64,000 nt of DNA, taken from positions 496,001-560,000 of the forward strand of contig CAVVIQ010000012.1 in the NCBI GenBank assembly GCA_963748385.1. The letters run 5' to 3'. Positions 46,759-55,294 of this stretch are shown here, in pieces (within the stretch, counting starts at the first letter, position 1; the number at the start of each line of letters is the position of its first letter). The notes beneath the pieces were generated by a model. The model was given only the letters and a program-made list of their open reading frames with translations, was not told where the DNA came from and did no database searches. The DNA comes from Rhodoblastus sp963748385 (GTDB lineage Bacteria; Pseudomonadota; Alphaproteobacteria; Rhizobiales; Beijerinckiaceae). A program made the position numbers and the translations under genes.

Positions 46759-47598
46759 ATGGCCAAAAAGAACAAAGGGCAAGGGCAGGACGAGGCTTCG
46801 GCCGGACCGCAAGCCAAGCTCAAGGCCAAAGCCTATGAGAAGGAGCTGCAAAAACTCCATGTCGAGCTGGTGAAGCTCCAGCAATGGGTGGTCGCCAAGG
46901 GCCTCAAGGTCTGTATCGTTTTCGAGGGTCGTGACGGCGCCGGCAAGGGCGGCTGCATCAAGGCGATCACCGAGCGCGTCAGCCCGCGCGTCTTCCGCGT
47001 CGTTGCGCTGCCGGCGCCGACCGAACGGCAGAAATCGCAGATGTATATCCAGCGCTATGTCGAGCATTTCCCCGCCGCCGGCGAGGTCGTGATCTTCGAC
47101 CGCTCCTGGTACAATCGCGCCGGCGTCGAGCGCGTGATGGGCTTCAGCACGCCGGAACAGACCGAGCGCTTTTTGGACCAGGCGCCGGGGGTCGAAAAGG
47201 CTATGATCCAATCTGGGATCATCCTCCTCAAATATTGGCTCGAAGTCAGCATGGAGGAACAGGAGCGCCGCCTCGCCGCCCGCATCGACGACGGCCGCAA
47301 GATCTGGAAGCTTTCGCCGATGGACCTCAAGAGCTTCAGCAAATGGTACGATTATTCGCGGGCGCGCGACGCCATGTTCGCCGCGACCGACACCGCATGG
47401 GCGCCTTGGTATGTCCTGCGCTCCGACGACAAGAAACGGGCGCGGCTCAACATGATCGCGCATCTCCTGCGCCATATTCCCTATGAGGACCTGCCCCGCG
47501 AAAAGGTGAAACTGCCAAAGCGCGACGGCCGGAAGGGCTATATCGAGCCGGATTTCCCGTACAAATATGTGACGGAACACGCCTGGGACGCGGAGTAG
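46759..47598 (+). CDS. ppk2: Polyphosphate kinase 2
   Basis: Transfers phosphate between polyphosphate and nucleotides. 279 residues of the single-domain PPK2 type: Walker A FEGRDGAGKGG at about 55-65, lid/Walker B region IFDRSWYNRAGVERVMGF at about 112-129, and KFWLEVS-type sequence KYWLEVSMEEQERRL. The ATG at 46759 has a strong GGGAGGGG site. The nucleotide specificity class cannot be fixed by eye. It converges with putA, with one base between stop codons. Confidence 0.94.
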   Translation: MAKKNKGQGQDEASAGPQAKLKAKAYEKELQKLHVELVKLQQWVVAKGLKVCIVFEGRDGAGKGGCIKAITERVSPRVFRVVALPAPTERQKSQMYIQRYVEHFPAAGEVVIFDRSWYNRAGVERVMGFSTPEQTERFLDQAPGVEKAMIQSGIILLKYWLEVSMEEQERRLAARIDDGRKIWKLSPMDLKSFSKWYDYSRARDAMFAATDTAWAPWYVLRSDDKKRARLNMIAHLLRHIPYEDLPREKVKLPKRDGRKGYIEPDFPYKYVTEHAWDAE

Positions 47599-47599
47599 G

Positions 47600-49033
47600 T
47601 CAATCCTCCTGCGCCAGCAGGCCGGCGTCGCCGCCGAGCGAGGCGCGATTCACGGTCAGGGTCGCCTCGCGATAAAAACGGCGCAGATAATCGGGACCGC
47701 CCGCCTTGGGGCCGGTTCCGCTGAGGCCGAAGCCGCCAAAGGGCTGGCTGCCGACCACCGCGCCGATCATGTTGCGGTTGACGTAAATATTCCCCGCCGG
47801 CGCCTTGCGCGCCAGTTCCGCGATCCGGGCCTCGATGCGGCTGTGCAGGCCGAGCGTCAGCCCATAGCCCGAGGCGGCGATCTCGTCGATCAGTTCGGAA
47901 AATCTTTCCGCGCGCCAGGTCGCGACATGGAGCACCGGGCCGAAAATCTCGCGGGTCAGGTCGCGCGGGGAATCGAGCCGGATGATGTGGGGCGCGACCA
48001 AATCGCCTTCCTTTGGCCCTGCTCCGGCGTAAAGCACCCGTCCCTCGGCGGCGCGGGCGGCGATATAGCCGTCGAGCGCCGCCTTGGCTTCCGCATCGAT
48101 CACCGGCCCGACATGGGTGGCGATATCGCGCGGATCGCCCACGCGCAATTCGGCCGCCGCGCCGATCAGCATGTCGAGCGCGGGCGCGAAAATGTCCTCC
48201 TGCAAACAGAGAAGACGCAGGGCCGAACAGCGCTGGCCGGCGGACCGGAAGGCCGAGGCGAGAACGTCGTCGGTCGCCTGTTCGAGAAGCGCGGTCGAAT
48301 CGACGACCATCGCATTGACGCCGCCGGTTTCGGCGATCAGCGGGATGATGGGGCCGCCCCGCGCGCTCAAAGCGCGCTGGATTTTTTGCGCCGTCTCGAC
48401 CGAACCGGTGAAGGCCACGCCCGCCACGCGCGCATCGGCGACCAACTCGGCGCCGAGCGCGCCATCGCCGGGCGCGCAGACCAAAGCGCCGTCCGGAAGG
48501 CCCGCCGCCGTGAAAATTTCCGTCGCCGCAAGGGCGACGCGCGGGGTCTGTTCCGCGGGTTTGGCGACAACGCAATTTCCCGCCGCGAGCGCCGCGGCGA
48601 TCTGGCCGGAAAAAATGGCGAGAGGAAAATTCCACGGCGAAATGCAGACGAACACCCCGCGACCAAAGCGGCGCAGGATATTTTCCTCGCCGGTGACGCC
48701 CGGCAGCGTCTCGTCGGCAAGAATCTTTCGCGCCTCGGCGGCGTAATAGCGGCAGAGATCGGCCGCCTCGCGGACTTCGGCGACGCAATCATCGAGGGTT
48801 TTTCTCGCCTCCTCCTGCAACAGGGCGATCAGCCGGCCGCGCTCGGCTTCGAACCGATCGGCGACGCGCAGGAGAATTTCCGCACGCTCATCGACCGGCG
48901 TCGCGCGCCACGCGGCAAAAACATTTTCCGCCTTGGCCAGAGCCGCATCGGCGGAAATCGGCGCGGGAAGCGCGGCGCCTGGCGGCACCGCGATGCGGCG
49001 CGATTTCCGCCAGCAGGCCGGCGAGCGCCGCAT
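47600..49033 (-). CDS. putA: PutA C-terminal part: P5C (glutamate semialdehyde) dehydrogenase, separated by frameshift
   Basis: Oxidises pyrroline-5-carboxylate/glutamate semialdehyde to glutamate with NAD, the second step of proline breakdown. The aldehyde dehydrogenase domain has CISPWNFPLAIFSGQIAAAL, IAETGGVNAMVVDS (general-base Glu), FRSAGQRCSALR (catalytic Cys) and REIFGPVLHVATW. It ends at AGLLAQED without a C-terminal extension. In the usual bifunctional PutA this domain is fused to proline dehydrogenase; here it is in the +1 frame relative to it. The nominal ATG at 49033 has no ribosome-binding site and its first 15 residues are out-of-frame linker. I read this as one putA broken by an indel within about 48989-48998, either real or a sequencing error. 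Confidence 0.85.
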   Translation of the reverse strand: MRRSPACWRKSRRIAVPPGAALPAPISADAALAKAENVFAAWRATPVDERAEILLRVADRFEAERGRLIALLQEEARKTLDDCVAEVREAADLCRYYAAEARKILADETLPGVTGEENILRRFGRGVFVCISPWNFPLAIFSGQIAAALAAGNCVVAKPAEQTPRVALAATEIFTAAGLPDGALVCAPGDGALGAELVADARVAGVAFTGSVETAQKIQRALSARGGPIIPLIAETGGVNAMVVDSTALLEQATDDVLASAFRSAGQRCSALRLLCLQEDIFAPALDMLIGAAAELRVGDPRDIATHVGPVIDAEAKAALDGYIAARAAEGRVLYAGAGPKEGDLVAPHIIRLDSPRDLTREIFGPVLHVATWRAERFSELIDEIAASGYGLTLGLHSRIEARIAELARKAPAGNIYVNRNMIGAVVGSQPFGGFGLSGTGPKAGGPDYLRRFYREATLTVNRASLGGDAGLLAQED

Positions 49034-50585
49034 CGCAGCCGAATTCGACCCCGGCAGAATTCTTGCGCTCGGGCGCGAAAAGATCGCGCGGCAGAGGCAG
49101 GCGGGCGTGACGGCAACGCCCCGATTCCCGCAGGCTTTCGAGCGGATCGGCCAGCAGTTCGGTTTCGCCGGCCTCCGGCTCGGCGGCGCGGGCGACGAAG
49201 GAGGCGTTGGCGCCGTTCTCGATCAGTCGCCGCACCAGATAGGCGAGCAGGTCACGATGCGGCCCGACCGGCGCATAGACCCGACAGACGACTCCGGAAT
49301 GCGCGCGCAGCGCCTCGTGCAGCGCCTCGCCCATGCCGTGCAGGCGCTGGAATTCATAATCGCGCCGCCCTTTTCCGCGCGTCAGGATGGAAGCCGCGGT
49401 CAGGGCGTTGTGGGTGGCGAACTGCGGAAAAATCGAATCTTCCGCGAGCAGGCGCTCGGCGCAGGCGATGTAATTCACGTCGGTCATCGCCTTGCGGCTG
49501 AAAACCGGATAATCGGCGAGCCCGCGCTCCTGGGCGCGCTTGATCTCGCTGTCCCAATAGGCGCCCTTGACCAGCCGCGCCGTGACGCGGCGGCTTTTTC
49601 GGCGCGCCAGTTCCGCGACGTGATCGATCACCGCGCCCGCGCGCTTCTGATAGGCCTGGACCGCGAGGCCGAAGCCCTCCCAGCCAGCTAGCGAATCATC
49701 GCCGAGAACGCGGCCAAAAACGTCGAGCGACAGCTCCAGCCGGTCCGCCTCCTCGGCGTCCACGGTCAGGCCGATGTCGCTCTCCCGCGCGAGCCGCGCC
49801 AGTTCCAGCAAGCGCGGCGTCAGTTCGGCGCGAACCCGCTTCACCGAGATCGCCTCGTAGCGCGGATGGAGCGCCGAGAGTTTGACCGAAATTCCTGGCC
49901 CTTGCGCTGGGCCTTCGCCATGCGCCGCCTTGCCGATGGCGTCAATCGCTTGCGCATAGGCGTCGAAATGGCGGATTGCGGATTGCGCCGTCCGCGCCCC
50001 CTCCCCCAGCATGTCGAAGGAATGGAGATCGCGCCGGCAGGCGGGCGTTTGCGCGCGGGACAGCGCCGCCCCGATCGTTTCCCCGAAGACGAAATGGCCG
50101 CCGAGCAGGCGCAGGGCTTTTCGCGCGGCGGCGCGTAGCGCGGGAACGCCGAGACGCCGGACGAGGCCGGCGACGACCCGGCGCGGCGAGAATTCGGCCT
50201 CGACCAGCCGCGCCGAAAACCCGAGGGCGAAGGCGCAGGCCTGGATCAGCGGCGCGTCGGAATGGAGCGCGTGATGTTCGAAATCTCCCGCCGCGAGCTT
50301 GTCGACGAGCAGGAGGTCGGCGGTCGGATCGTCCGGCGCGCGCGCCAGCGCCTCGGCGAGCGCCATGAGGGCGAGGCCCTCGCGCGAGGACAGCTTGAAC
50401 TCATGCAGGAAATCCTCGACGCCGACGACGCCCGGCGCGCGGGCGCGGATCGCGCGCAGGAGTTTCACGGCCAGCGCCGTTTCCTCGGCGCGCAGATCGT
50501 CACGCGCCGGCGCCGCAAGCCACGCCCGCGCAAAATCCTCGTCGGGTGGCGAATAAGGCGCCGAAAAAGATTTCTGATCGTTCAT
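48888..50585 (-). CDS. putA: PutA N-terminal part: proline dehydrogenase, frameshifted at its end
   Basis: FAD-dependent oxidation of proline to pyrroline-5-carboxylate. From the ATG at 50585 (MNDQKSF) it shows the PutA helical arm, then the PRODH barrel: GISVKLSALHPRYE, LTVDAEEADRLELSLD, RLVKGAYWDSEIKRAQERG, QFATHNALTAASI, FQRLHGMGEAL and VYAPVGPHRDLLAYLVRRLIENGANASFV. The real linker continues to LLAEIA (about 49000-49025). After that the frame gives non-homologous Arg-rich sequence to the stop at 48888, while the homologous continuation VPPGAALPAP is in the next frame. With the downstream ORF the total (about 1000 residues) equals a minimal type-A PutA without a C-terminal tail. Confidence 0.85.
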   Translation of the reverse strand: MNDQKSFSAPYSPPDEDFARAWLAAPARDDLRAEETALAVKLLRAIRARAPGVVGVEDFLHEFKLSSREGLALMALAEALARAPDDPTADLLLVDKLAAGDFEHHALHSDAPLIQACAFALGFSARLVEAEFSPRRVVAGLVRRLGVPALRAAARKALRLLGGHFVFGETIGAALSRAQTPACRRDLHSFDMLGEGARTAQSAIRHFDAYAQAIDAIGKAAHGEGPAQGPGISVKLSALHPRYEAISVKRVRAELTPRLLELARLARESDIGLTVDAEEADRLELSLDVFGRVLGDDSLAGWEGFGLAVQAYQKRAGAVIDHVAELARRKSRRVTARLVKGAYWDSEIKRAQERGLADYPVFSRKAMTDVNYIACAERLLAEDSIFPQFATHNALTAASILTRGKGRRDYEFQRLHGMGEALHEALRAHSGVVCRVYAPVGPHRDLLAYLVRRLIENGANASFVARAAEPEAGETELLADPLESLRESGRCRHARLPLPRDLFAPERKNSAGVEFGCDAALAGLLAEIAPHRGAARRRASRADFRRCGSGQGGKCFCRVARDAGR

Positions 50586-50635
50586 GGAGCGCGGGCCGAA
50601 AGTCAACGTTCGGCACTATAGCAGATTCGTCGCGC

Positions 50636-52417
50636 TCAGACCGAGGCGACGACGCCGTGGTCGCGCAGATACTGGACGATGCGGCCGGCCATTTCCTCCG
50701 CGGTCCCGTTTTCGGGGGTCAGGACGATTTCGGCGTTCTCGGGCCGCTCATAGGGCTGGTCCACGCCGGTGAAATTCTTGATCTCGCCGGCGAGCGCCCG
50801 TTTGTAGAGCCCTTTGCGGTCGCGCTGGATGCAGATCTCGATCGGCGTATCGACGAAAATCTCGATGAAATCGCCGAGCGGCAGCAATTCGCGCACCATG
50901 CGCCGCTCGGCCTCGAAGGGCGAGATGAAGGAGCACAGCACAATCAGGCCGGCGTCCGCCATCAGTTTCGACACTTCGCCGACACGGCGGATGTTCTCGA
51001 CGCGGTCGGCGTCGGTGAAGCCGAGGTCGCGGTTGAGGCCGTGGCGCAGATTGTCGCCGTCGAGCGCGATCGTATGGGCGTGCTGGGCGGCGAGCTTGAC
51101 CTCGACCAGATTGGCGACGGTCGATTTTCCCGAGCCGGACAGGCCGGTGAACCACAGCACCACGGGTTTTTGATATTTCAGCTCGGCGCGGACCTCCTTG
51201 GTCACGCTCATCGGCTGGAGATGGACATTGCTCGCGCGCCGCAGCGGGAAGGCGATCGTCCCGATCGCGACCGCGACGCTGGTCGCGCGGTCGACCAACC
51301 GGAAGGCGCCGGTCTTGCGGAAATGCTCGAAGGGATCGACAGGGATCGCCCGCGCGGCAGCGACATTGCAGAAGCCGATCTCGTTGATCCGCAAGGTCTT
51401 GGCCGCCAGTTTCTGTTGGCTCGCGACGTCGAGCCGATGCTTGATCTCGGTAATGCTCGCCGGGACGGCGCGTCCGTTGACCTCGATGAGATAGGAGCGG
51501 CCGGGCAGCAGCTTTTCCTCGCCCAGCCAGAGCAGATGGACGGCGAATTGCTCGACCACCGCCGGCCGTTCGGCGACATGGCAGATCATGTCGCCGGACG
51601 AGGCGCCGATGTTTTCGCTGAAGACGAGGGTGACCGCGTCACTGGGCCTGGCGCTTTCCACATCGCCGTCCGTCGTGACGATGCGCGCGACATGGGTGGT
51701 GAGCCCGGTGTCGGCGATGCAGATTTCATCGCCGGTCTTGACCAGGCCCGACATCACCACGCCGCTCACGCCGCCGGGATCGGAACCTAGCTGGCCGATC
51801 GACCGGACCGTGAAGCGCAGGGGCGCGTCGGCCGCCTCGTCGGCGATGTCGACGGTTTCGAGCGTGTCGAGCAGGCACGGCCCATGACGCCAGGGCATGA
51901 GGGTGGACGGCGCGGCCACATTGACGCCCGGGCGCGCCGACATCGGGATCGCGGCGAATGTGTGGAAGCCCATGCCGCTGGAATGATCGGTGAAATCGGC
52001 GACGACGGCGTTGAACACGGCCTCGCTGTAATCGACCAGATCCATCTTGTTGACCGCCAGCACGATATGGCGGACGCCGAGCATGGAGACGATCGCCAGA
52101 TCGCGCAGGCTCTGTTCGACGACGCCCTTGCGGGCGTCGACCACCAGGATCGCGAGATCGCTGCTCGCAGCGTTCATCGCCATGTCGCGGCTATGCTGCT
52201 CGCCGGCCGGCGCGTCGGCGATGAGGAACGAGCGCCTTGCGGTCGAGAATCGGCGGAAAGCGCCCTCCTCGCCGCCAGCGCCGCAATGCTCCAGAATGCG
52301 GCCGACCAAAGTGGATTTTCCGTCACCCGCCGCGCCGCAGACCAGAAGCCGCGGAACCGGCCGCCGGGCTGAATCGTCGGCGCCGCCCGCCGAGAGCGTC
52401 ATTTTCGGAAGGTTCAT
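50636..52417 (-). CDS. CysN/CysC fusion: degenerate sulfate adenylyltransferase GTPase domain plus adenylyl-sulfate kinase
   Basis: 593 residues. The C-terminal part (from about 405) is a complete APS kinase: P-loop GLSGSGKS at 425-432, DGDNLRHGLNRDLGF, RVENIRRVGEV and FISPFEAERRMVR. It phosphorylates APS to PAPS. The N-terminal part is CysN-like: P-loop GAAGDGKS at 28-35 and G4 NKMDL near 123, then EF-Tu-type beta domains. However, about 40 residues normally holding switch I and the GITID motif are missing (residues 45-60 replace them), and the DTPGHEQ motif reads DAPAGEQ. No cysD lies next to it. It is likely a working APS kinase with an altered or inactive GTPase domain. Start ATG at 52417. 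Confidence 0.85.
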   Translation of the reverse strand: MNLPKMTLSAGGADDSARRPVPRLLVCGAAGDGKSTLVGRILEHCGAGGEEGAFRRFSTARRSFLIADAPAGEQHSRDMAMNAASSDLAILVVDARKGVVEQSLRDLAIVSMLGVRHIVLAVNKMDLVDYSEAVFNAVVADFTDHSSGMGFHTFAAIPMSARPGVNVAAPSTLMPWRHGPCLLDTLETVDIADEAADAPLRFTVRSIGQLGSDPGGVSGVVMSGLVKTGDEICIADTGLTTHVARIVTTDGDVESARPSDAVTLVFSENIGASSGDMICHVAERPAVVEQFAVHLLWLGEEKLLPGRSYLIEVNGRAVPASITEIKHRLDVASQQKLAAKTLRINEIGFCNVAAARAIPVDPFEHFRKTGAFRLVDRATSVAVAIGTIAFPLRRASNVHLQPMSVTKEVRAELKYQKPVVLWFTGLSGSGKSTVANLVEVKLAAQHAHTIALDGDNLRHGLNRDLGFTDADRVENIRRVGEVSKLMADAGLIVLCSFISPFEAERRMVRELLPLGDFIEIFVDTPIEICIQRDRKGLYKRALAGEIKNFTGVDQPYERPENAEIVLTPENGTAEEMAGRIVQYLRDHGVVASV

Positions 52418-52630
52418 CGGAAACGTCCCTCGCGCTTGTTCTTTTCCGTCGAGCCGGACCCGCCGCCAGCGGCCAGCCAATCCTGGCCATGTGAAAAGCC
52501 GGTCGGGCGCGACGCCGGAACGTCAATCGTTGAAGCATAACCTTCTTCGCCGCGTCTGCAAATTTCCGCAAGCTGGCCGATCGATCGCAACAGACGTCGC
52601 CGCCGGGAGCGAAAAATTTTTGTCGCGCGC

Positions 52631-52659
52631 TTGCCCGGAAGCGACGCCGCCAGTATGTT
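52631..52659 (+). promoter_or_regulatory. Promoter of tRNA-Gln
   Basis: TTGCCC at 52631-52636 and TATGTT at 52654-52659 with a 17-base spacer, 30 bases before the mature tRNA start. Confidence 0.6.
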
Positions 52660-52688
52660 CCGCCGCCAATGCCGGCCGGGCCGGAGAT

Positions 52689-52763
52689 TGGGGCGTCGCC
52701 AAGCGGTAAGGCAGCGGATTTTGATTCCGCCATACGTAGGTTCGAATCCTGCCGCCCCAGCCA
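52689..52763 (+). tRNA. tRNA-Gln (anticodon TTG)
   Basis: A 75-nt cloverleaf with encoded CCA. The acceptor stem TGGGGCG (52689-52695) pairs with CGCCCCA (52753-52759), discriminator G at 52760. The anticodon loop holds TTG within ATTTTGATT, and the T-loop is GGTTCGAATCC. Its 3' end is 36 bases before the left copy of the 40-bp repeat described below. Confidence 0.95.
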
Positions 52764-52798
52764 AAGCCTTGCATGTGTGAACCGGTCGCTGATTTCTC

Positions 52799-52838
52799 GT
52801 GGGCCGGGAGGGACTCGAACCCCCAACCAGACCGTTAT
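52799..52838. repeat. Left copy of 40-bp direct repeat: displaced 3' half of the CAT tRNA (att-like)
   Basis: Identical over 40 bases to 55665-55704, that is from the anticodon to the first C of the CCA end of the tRNA at 55663-55738, in the same orientation. No 5' half of a tRNA adjoins it, so it is not a functional gene. This is what a site-specific integration into the 3' part of a tRNA gene leaves at the far end of the insert. Confidence 0.85.
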
Positions 52839-53140
52839 CAGAGTTAGCGCTGAGCGCCCGGCAGGTTCGGGCGACGAAAAGCTCAGAAAGGATCTCGAAA
52901 AACGCATCCGAAAATGTACCGATCGGCTCGAAGCAGCCGCCGGCATGGTCCGGGCGGAGGTCTCAAATTGGCCCAACGCGGAAATTCGCGTGTCTGATCC
53001 TCATCGGCTCCGATGGGCGGGGCGGTCTTGGACCGAATGCCCGGTCGAGTAGGCAAGGCGGCTGGCCGCGCGCCGGCAAGTTGAGCGGCGCTCCGACGGA
53101 GGGCGCGGAGCTTTGATCGACGCGCCGCGCGCCCCGGGAA
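52839..53140. other. Non-coding stretch inside the islet
   Basis: 302 bp between the tRNA fragment and the first hsp20 stop codon. Open frames on the plus strand run through it but start in the tRNA-derived sequence and match nothing I recognise. It may be decayed remains of the inserted element. Confidence 0.4.
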
Positions 53141-53671
53141 TCAGGCGGATTTGACTTCGATCTTTTGCTCCGGCTTTTTCGCCTCGGCGGTTTTGGGCAG
53201 AACGACGGTCAAAACGCCTTGTTTGAATGTGGCCTCGATCTTTGCGGCGTCCACGCTCTCCGGGACCGGGAATCGGCGCTCGAAAGAGCCATAATGGCGC
53301 TCCTGGACGTGGTAGTTCGGTTTTTTCTCCTCCTTTTCTTCGGTCTTTTCGCCCTTGATGGTGAGGATATTGTCGTTGAGGGTCACTTCAACGTTTTTAT
53401 CATCCATGCCCGGCAGTTCTGCGGTCACCTTGAACTCGCTGTCGGTCTCGGTGACGTCGGCGCTGGGGGCCGCCGGCCATTTGACTTCGGCGCGGAAGAA
53501 CGGCTCCAGCGACCACGCCGAACGGAAGGGGGATCGCCAGAATCCGCGGTCGAAATCTTCGAACAAGCGGTCGATTTCCCTGCGCAGCACCTTGAAAGGC
53601 TGCAGCGACGACGCGGTCGTCAGCTCGGACGGCTCGGATTTCGCGGGGGTTTTGTTGGGCTCATCGGTCAT
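53141..53671 (-). CDS. Small heat-shock protein (Hsp20 family)
   Basis: 176 residues. An ATP-independent chaperone that holds unfolding proteins. After a variable N-terminus with FKVLRREIDRLFEDFDRGFW comes the alpha-crystallin domain (about residues 70-165): DVTETDSEFKVTAELPGMDDKNVEVTL, LTIKGEKTEEKEEK and the closing GVLTVVLPK motif. The start at the ATG at 53671 has a very strong GAGGAGGA site; upstream open frame is not homologous. It belongs to the class A/C-type Hsp20 that is often duplicated in Hyphomicrobiales. It lies inside the tRNA-bounded islet. Confidence 0.95.
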   Translation of the reverse strand: MTDEPNKTPAKSEPSELTTASSLQPFKVLRREIDRLFEDFDRGFWRSPFRSAWSLEPFFRAEVKWPAAPSADVTETDSEFKVTAELPGMDDKNVEVTLNDNILTIKGEKTEEKEEKKPNYHVQERHYGSFERRFPVPESVDAAKIEATFKQGVLTVVLPKTAEAKKPEQKIEVKSA

Positions 53672-53951
53672 GACAAGTTCCTCCTCGGCAACGCGGAAAG
53701 ACGTTACGAATTCAGTTGATCGCGGGCGTGCGACACTGGACTTCGGGACGGCCCGCGAAATCAGTCTGCGCAAAGCGCCAACTTGCTCTATGCTGGGCGC
53801 ACGTCCGAATTTTTCCGGGCGCGCCGCGAAAAAAAACCCCTCCCGCGCCCGCAAAACGATGAAATCGCTATTTCCGACGTCGCCCGCCTCGTCCGCCGCA
53901 GTCCGGTTATGACCGCGGCGCGACCAGTCGCTCGTCAATGGCTCCCTGAGG

Positions 53952-54179
53952 CTAAGCGATGTGCGCGCGGGCAAACTCGCCGCGAGCAATCGACACCCCG
54001 GCGAGAATCTCGACCTCGCCGGCGGGGTTGGTCACACGAATGCGGGTCCCCGGTTCATCGACCGCCTTGGCCAGTTCGGACACATGCGACCATGCCGCCT
54101 TCAAATCGGGAAGCGCGATAGACTTCATCGCCGCGACCGTCTCGTCGGCTTTCACAACCGCGAAATCATAGCGCTGCAT
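53952..54179 (-). CDS. Small DUF6894-like protein
   Basis: 75 residues beginning MQRYDFAVV. The pattern LPDLKAAWSHVSELAKAV then IRVTNPAGEVEIL resembles the DUF6894 family of small alphaproteobacterial proteins of unknown function, though the usual RYFFH-type start is changed. The ATG at 54179 follows GAGAGAGGG. It is the last gene of the run that begins with the second hsp20, so it is probably heat-induced with it. Confidence 0.6.
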   Translation of the reverse strand: MQRYDFAVVKADETVAAMKSIALPDLKAAWSHVSELAKAVDEPGTRIRVTNPAGEVEILAGVSIARGEFARAHIA

Positions 54180-54337
54180 CTGGCTGCCCTCTCTCCGAAT
54201 GCGCAATGTGGAATCCTGGCCGCCGCGGCGGGCGGCGGCCCCTTGGGGTCGTTGTCGTTGGCCGGGGCCGACTGGCGCCCGGGCTTTCCAGCTTGGCGTG
54301 GCGCGACAATGGTCAGGATTTTCGCGATCATCGTCAT
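54152..54337 (-). CDS. Possible small ORF between frameshifted gene and DUF6894-like gene
   Basis: 61 codons (MTMIAKILTIVAPRQ...) containing APANDNDPKGPPPAAAA, a composition common in short alphaproteobacterial proteins. It starts 9 bases beyond the stop of the frameshifted gene and overlaps the next gene's start by 28 bases. No family. It could equally be spacer sequence. Confidence 0.3.
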   Translation of the reverse strand: MTMIAKILTIVAPRQAGKPGRQSAPANDNDPKGPPPAAAARIPHCAFGERAARCSAMISRL

Positions 54338-54346
54338 CTCCGTGTC

Positions 54347-54740
54347 TCACGCCCACTGCGACCCGCGATCCGATCTGCCTCCTGATCCTCGTTGCAGACC
54401 GCGTCGCGGCTGCCAGAACAACTCGGGCTTGAATCGCATCGTGGCCGAATGGACCGCCTGGAGATCGAGTTCCTTGAGCGCGTCCATGACGTCGTCCCAA
54501 CTTGCGGTCCTCCCGTCGCCGGTCTGACGCAGCAGAGGATTGGCCTCCGCGGCGCATGCAGTCAGAAGCCCATGACGCTAGGATCGCCCGCTTTTCGTAG
54601 AGCGTCAGGTCGGGGTCGTCGACGACGTCCGATGGCTGGGCGAAAGCCCGCGCCGGATGAAGCAGATCGTCGAAGCCGCCCTCATCGTCGCGGCGGCAAG
54701 CGCCGTCTCGATCTGTGGCTTTTCGAAAATTTTGGTTCAT
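54347..54740 (-). pseudogene. Frameshifted gene of a conserved rhizobial protein family
   Basis: From the ATG at 54740 the frame encodes FRKATDRDGACRRDD then LLHPARAFAQPSDVVDDPDLTL and YEKRAILASWASD. This is a conserved hypothetical family I know from Hyphomicrobiales, usually next to stress genes. After ASWASD the homologous continuation ACAAEANPLLRQTGDGRT and SWDDVMDALKELDLQAVHSA lies in another frame and ends at 54347. One extra base at about 54560 (A on the plus strand) accounts for the shift. It is either a real pseudogene or a sequencing error. Function unknown. Confidence 0.7.
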
Positions 54741-54817
54741 TTCTATCGCTCCATGTCACGTTCATGGCGGCCCGGGACCTTTGTCCGAGCCGTCATTTGG
54801 CTTACGCAGCCTCTTTT

Positions 54818-55294
54818 TCAGGCTGCCTTCACATGATCGATGGTCTTGACGCTCTCGCCCTCGGCAGGCGCCTTTTTGACGCCCACCTCGATATAGCGGG
54901 GCTTCATCGCCTCTGGCACGCGACGCACAAGGGCGATGTGGAGAAGTCCGTTCTCGAAAGACGCGTTCTCGACCTCGACATAGTCGGCGAGGTTGAAACG
55001 GCGCTCGAAGGCGCGCCCGGCGATGCCGTGATAGAGATATTCGGTCTGCTCGGTCTTCTCCGACGGGCGTCCGACAACGGTCAGCACGTTCTGATGCTGG
55101 GTGACGCCGATCTGTTCCGGCGTGAATCCGGCGACCGCCAACGTCACCCGGTAGCTGTCCTCACCGATGCGAACAATGTCGTAAGGGGGATAGCGATCCT
55201 CAGGTTCGAACCTGAGGCTCTCGTCCATCATGGACAACAGCCGGTCAAAGCCGATGCTCGTCCGCCAGAAGGGGTCAAAGTCGATGTTCCGCAT
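54818..55294 (-). CDS. Small heat-shock protein, IbpA-like (Hsp20 family)
   Basis: 158 residues, IbpA/HspH-type: MRNIDFDPFWRTSIGFDRL at the start, YPPYDIVRIGEDSYRVTLAVAGF opening the alpha-crystallin domain, LTVVGRPSEK, and the GLLHIALVRRVPEAMKPR closing segment. The N-terminus matches the E. coli IbpA class, so it is a different type from the other hsp20 in the islet. The ATG at 55294 has GGAGG upstream. It is preceded by a ROSE-like leader and a heat-shock-type promoter, and is the first gene of a small operon. Confidence 0.95.
   Translation of the reverse strand: MRNIDFDPFWRTSIGFDRLLSMMDESLRFEPEDRYPPYDIVRIGEDSYRVTLAVAGFTPEQIGVTQHQNVLTVVGRPSEKTEQTEYLYHGIAGRAFERRFNLADYVEVENASFENGLLHIALVRRVPEAMKPRYIEVGVKKAPAEGESVKTIDHVKAA

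Noticed and set aside
52799..53116. Open frame starting in the tRNA fragment (105 codons)
   Set aside because: Its first codons are the duplicated tRNA sequence and the rest matches nothing. It is more likely chance read-through of non-coding DNA.
53672..53700. ROSE-like pairing before the other islet hsp20 (UUGCC with GGAA)
   Set aside because: The pairing deviates from the ROSE consensus and no heat-shock promoter was found at a fitting distance, so it is too weak to list.
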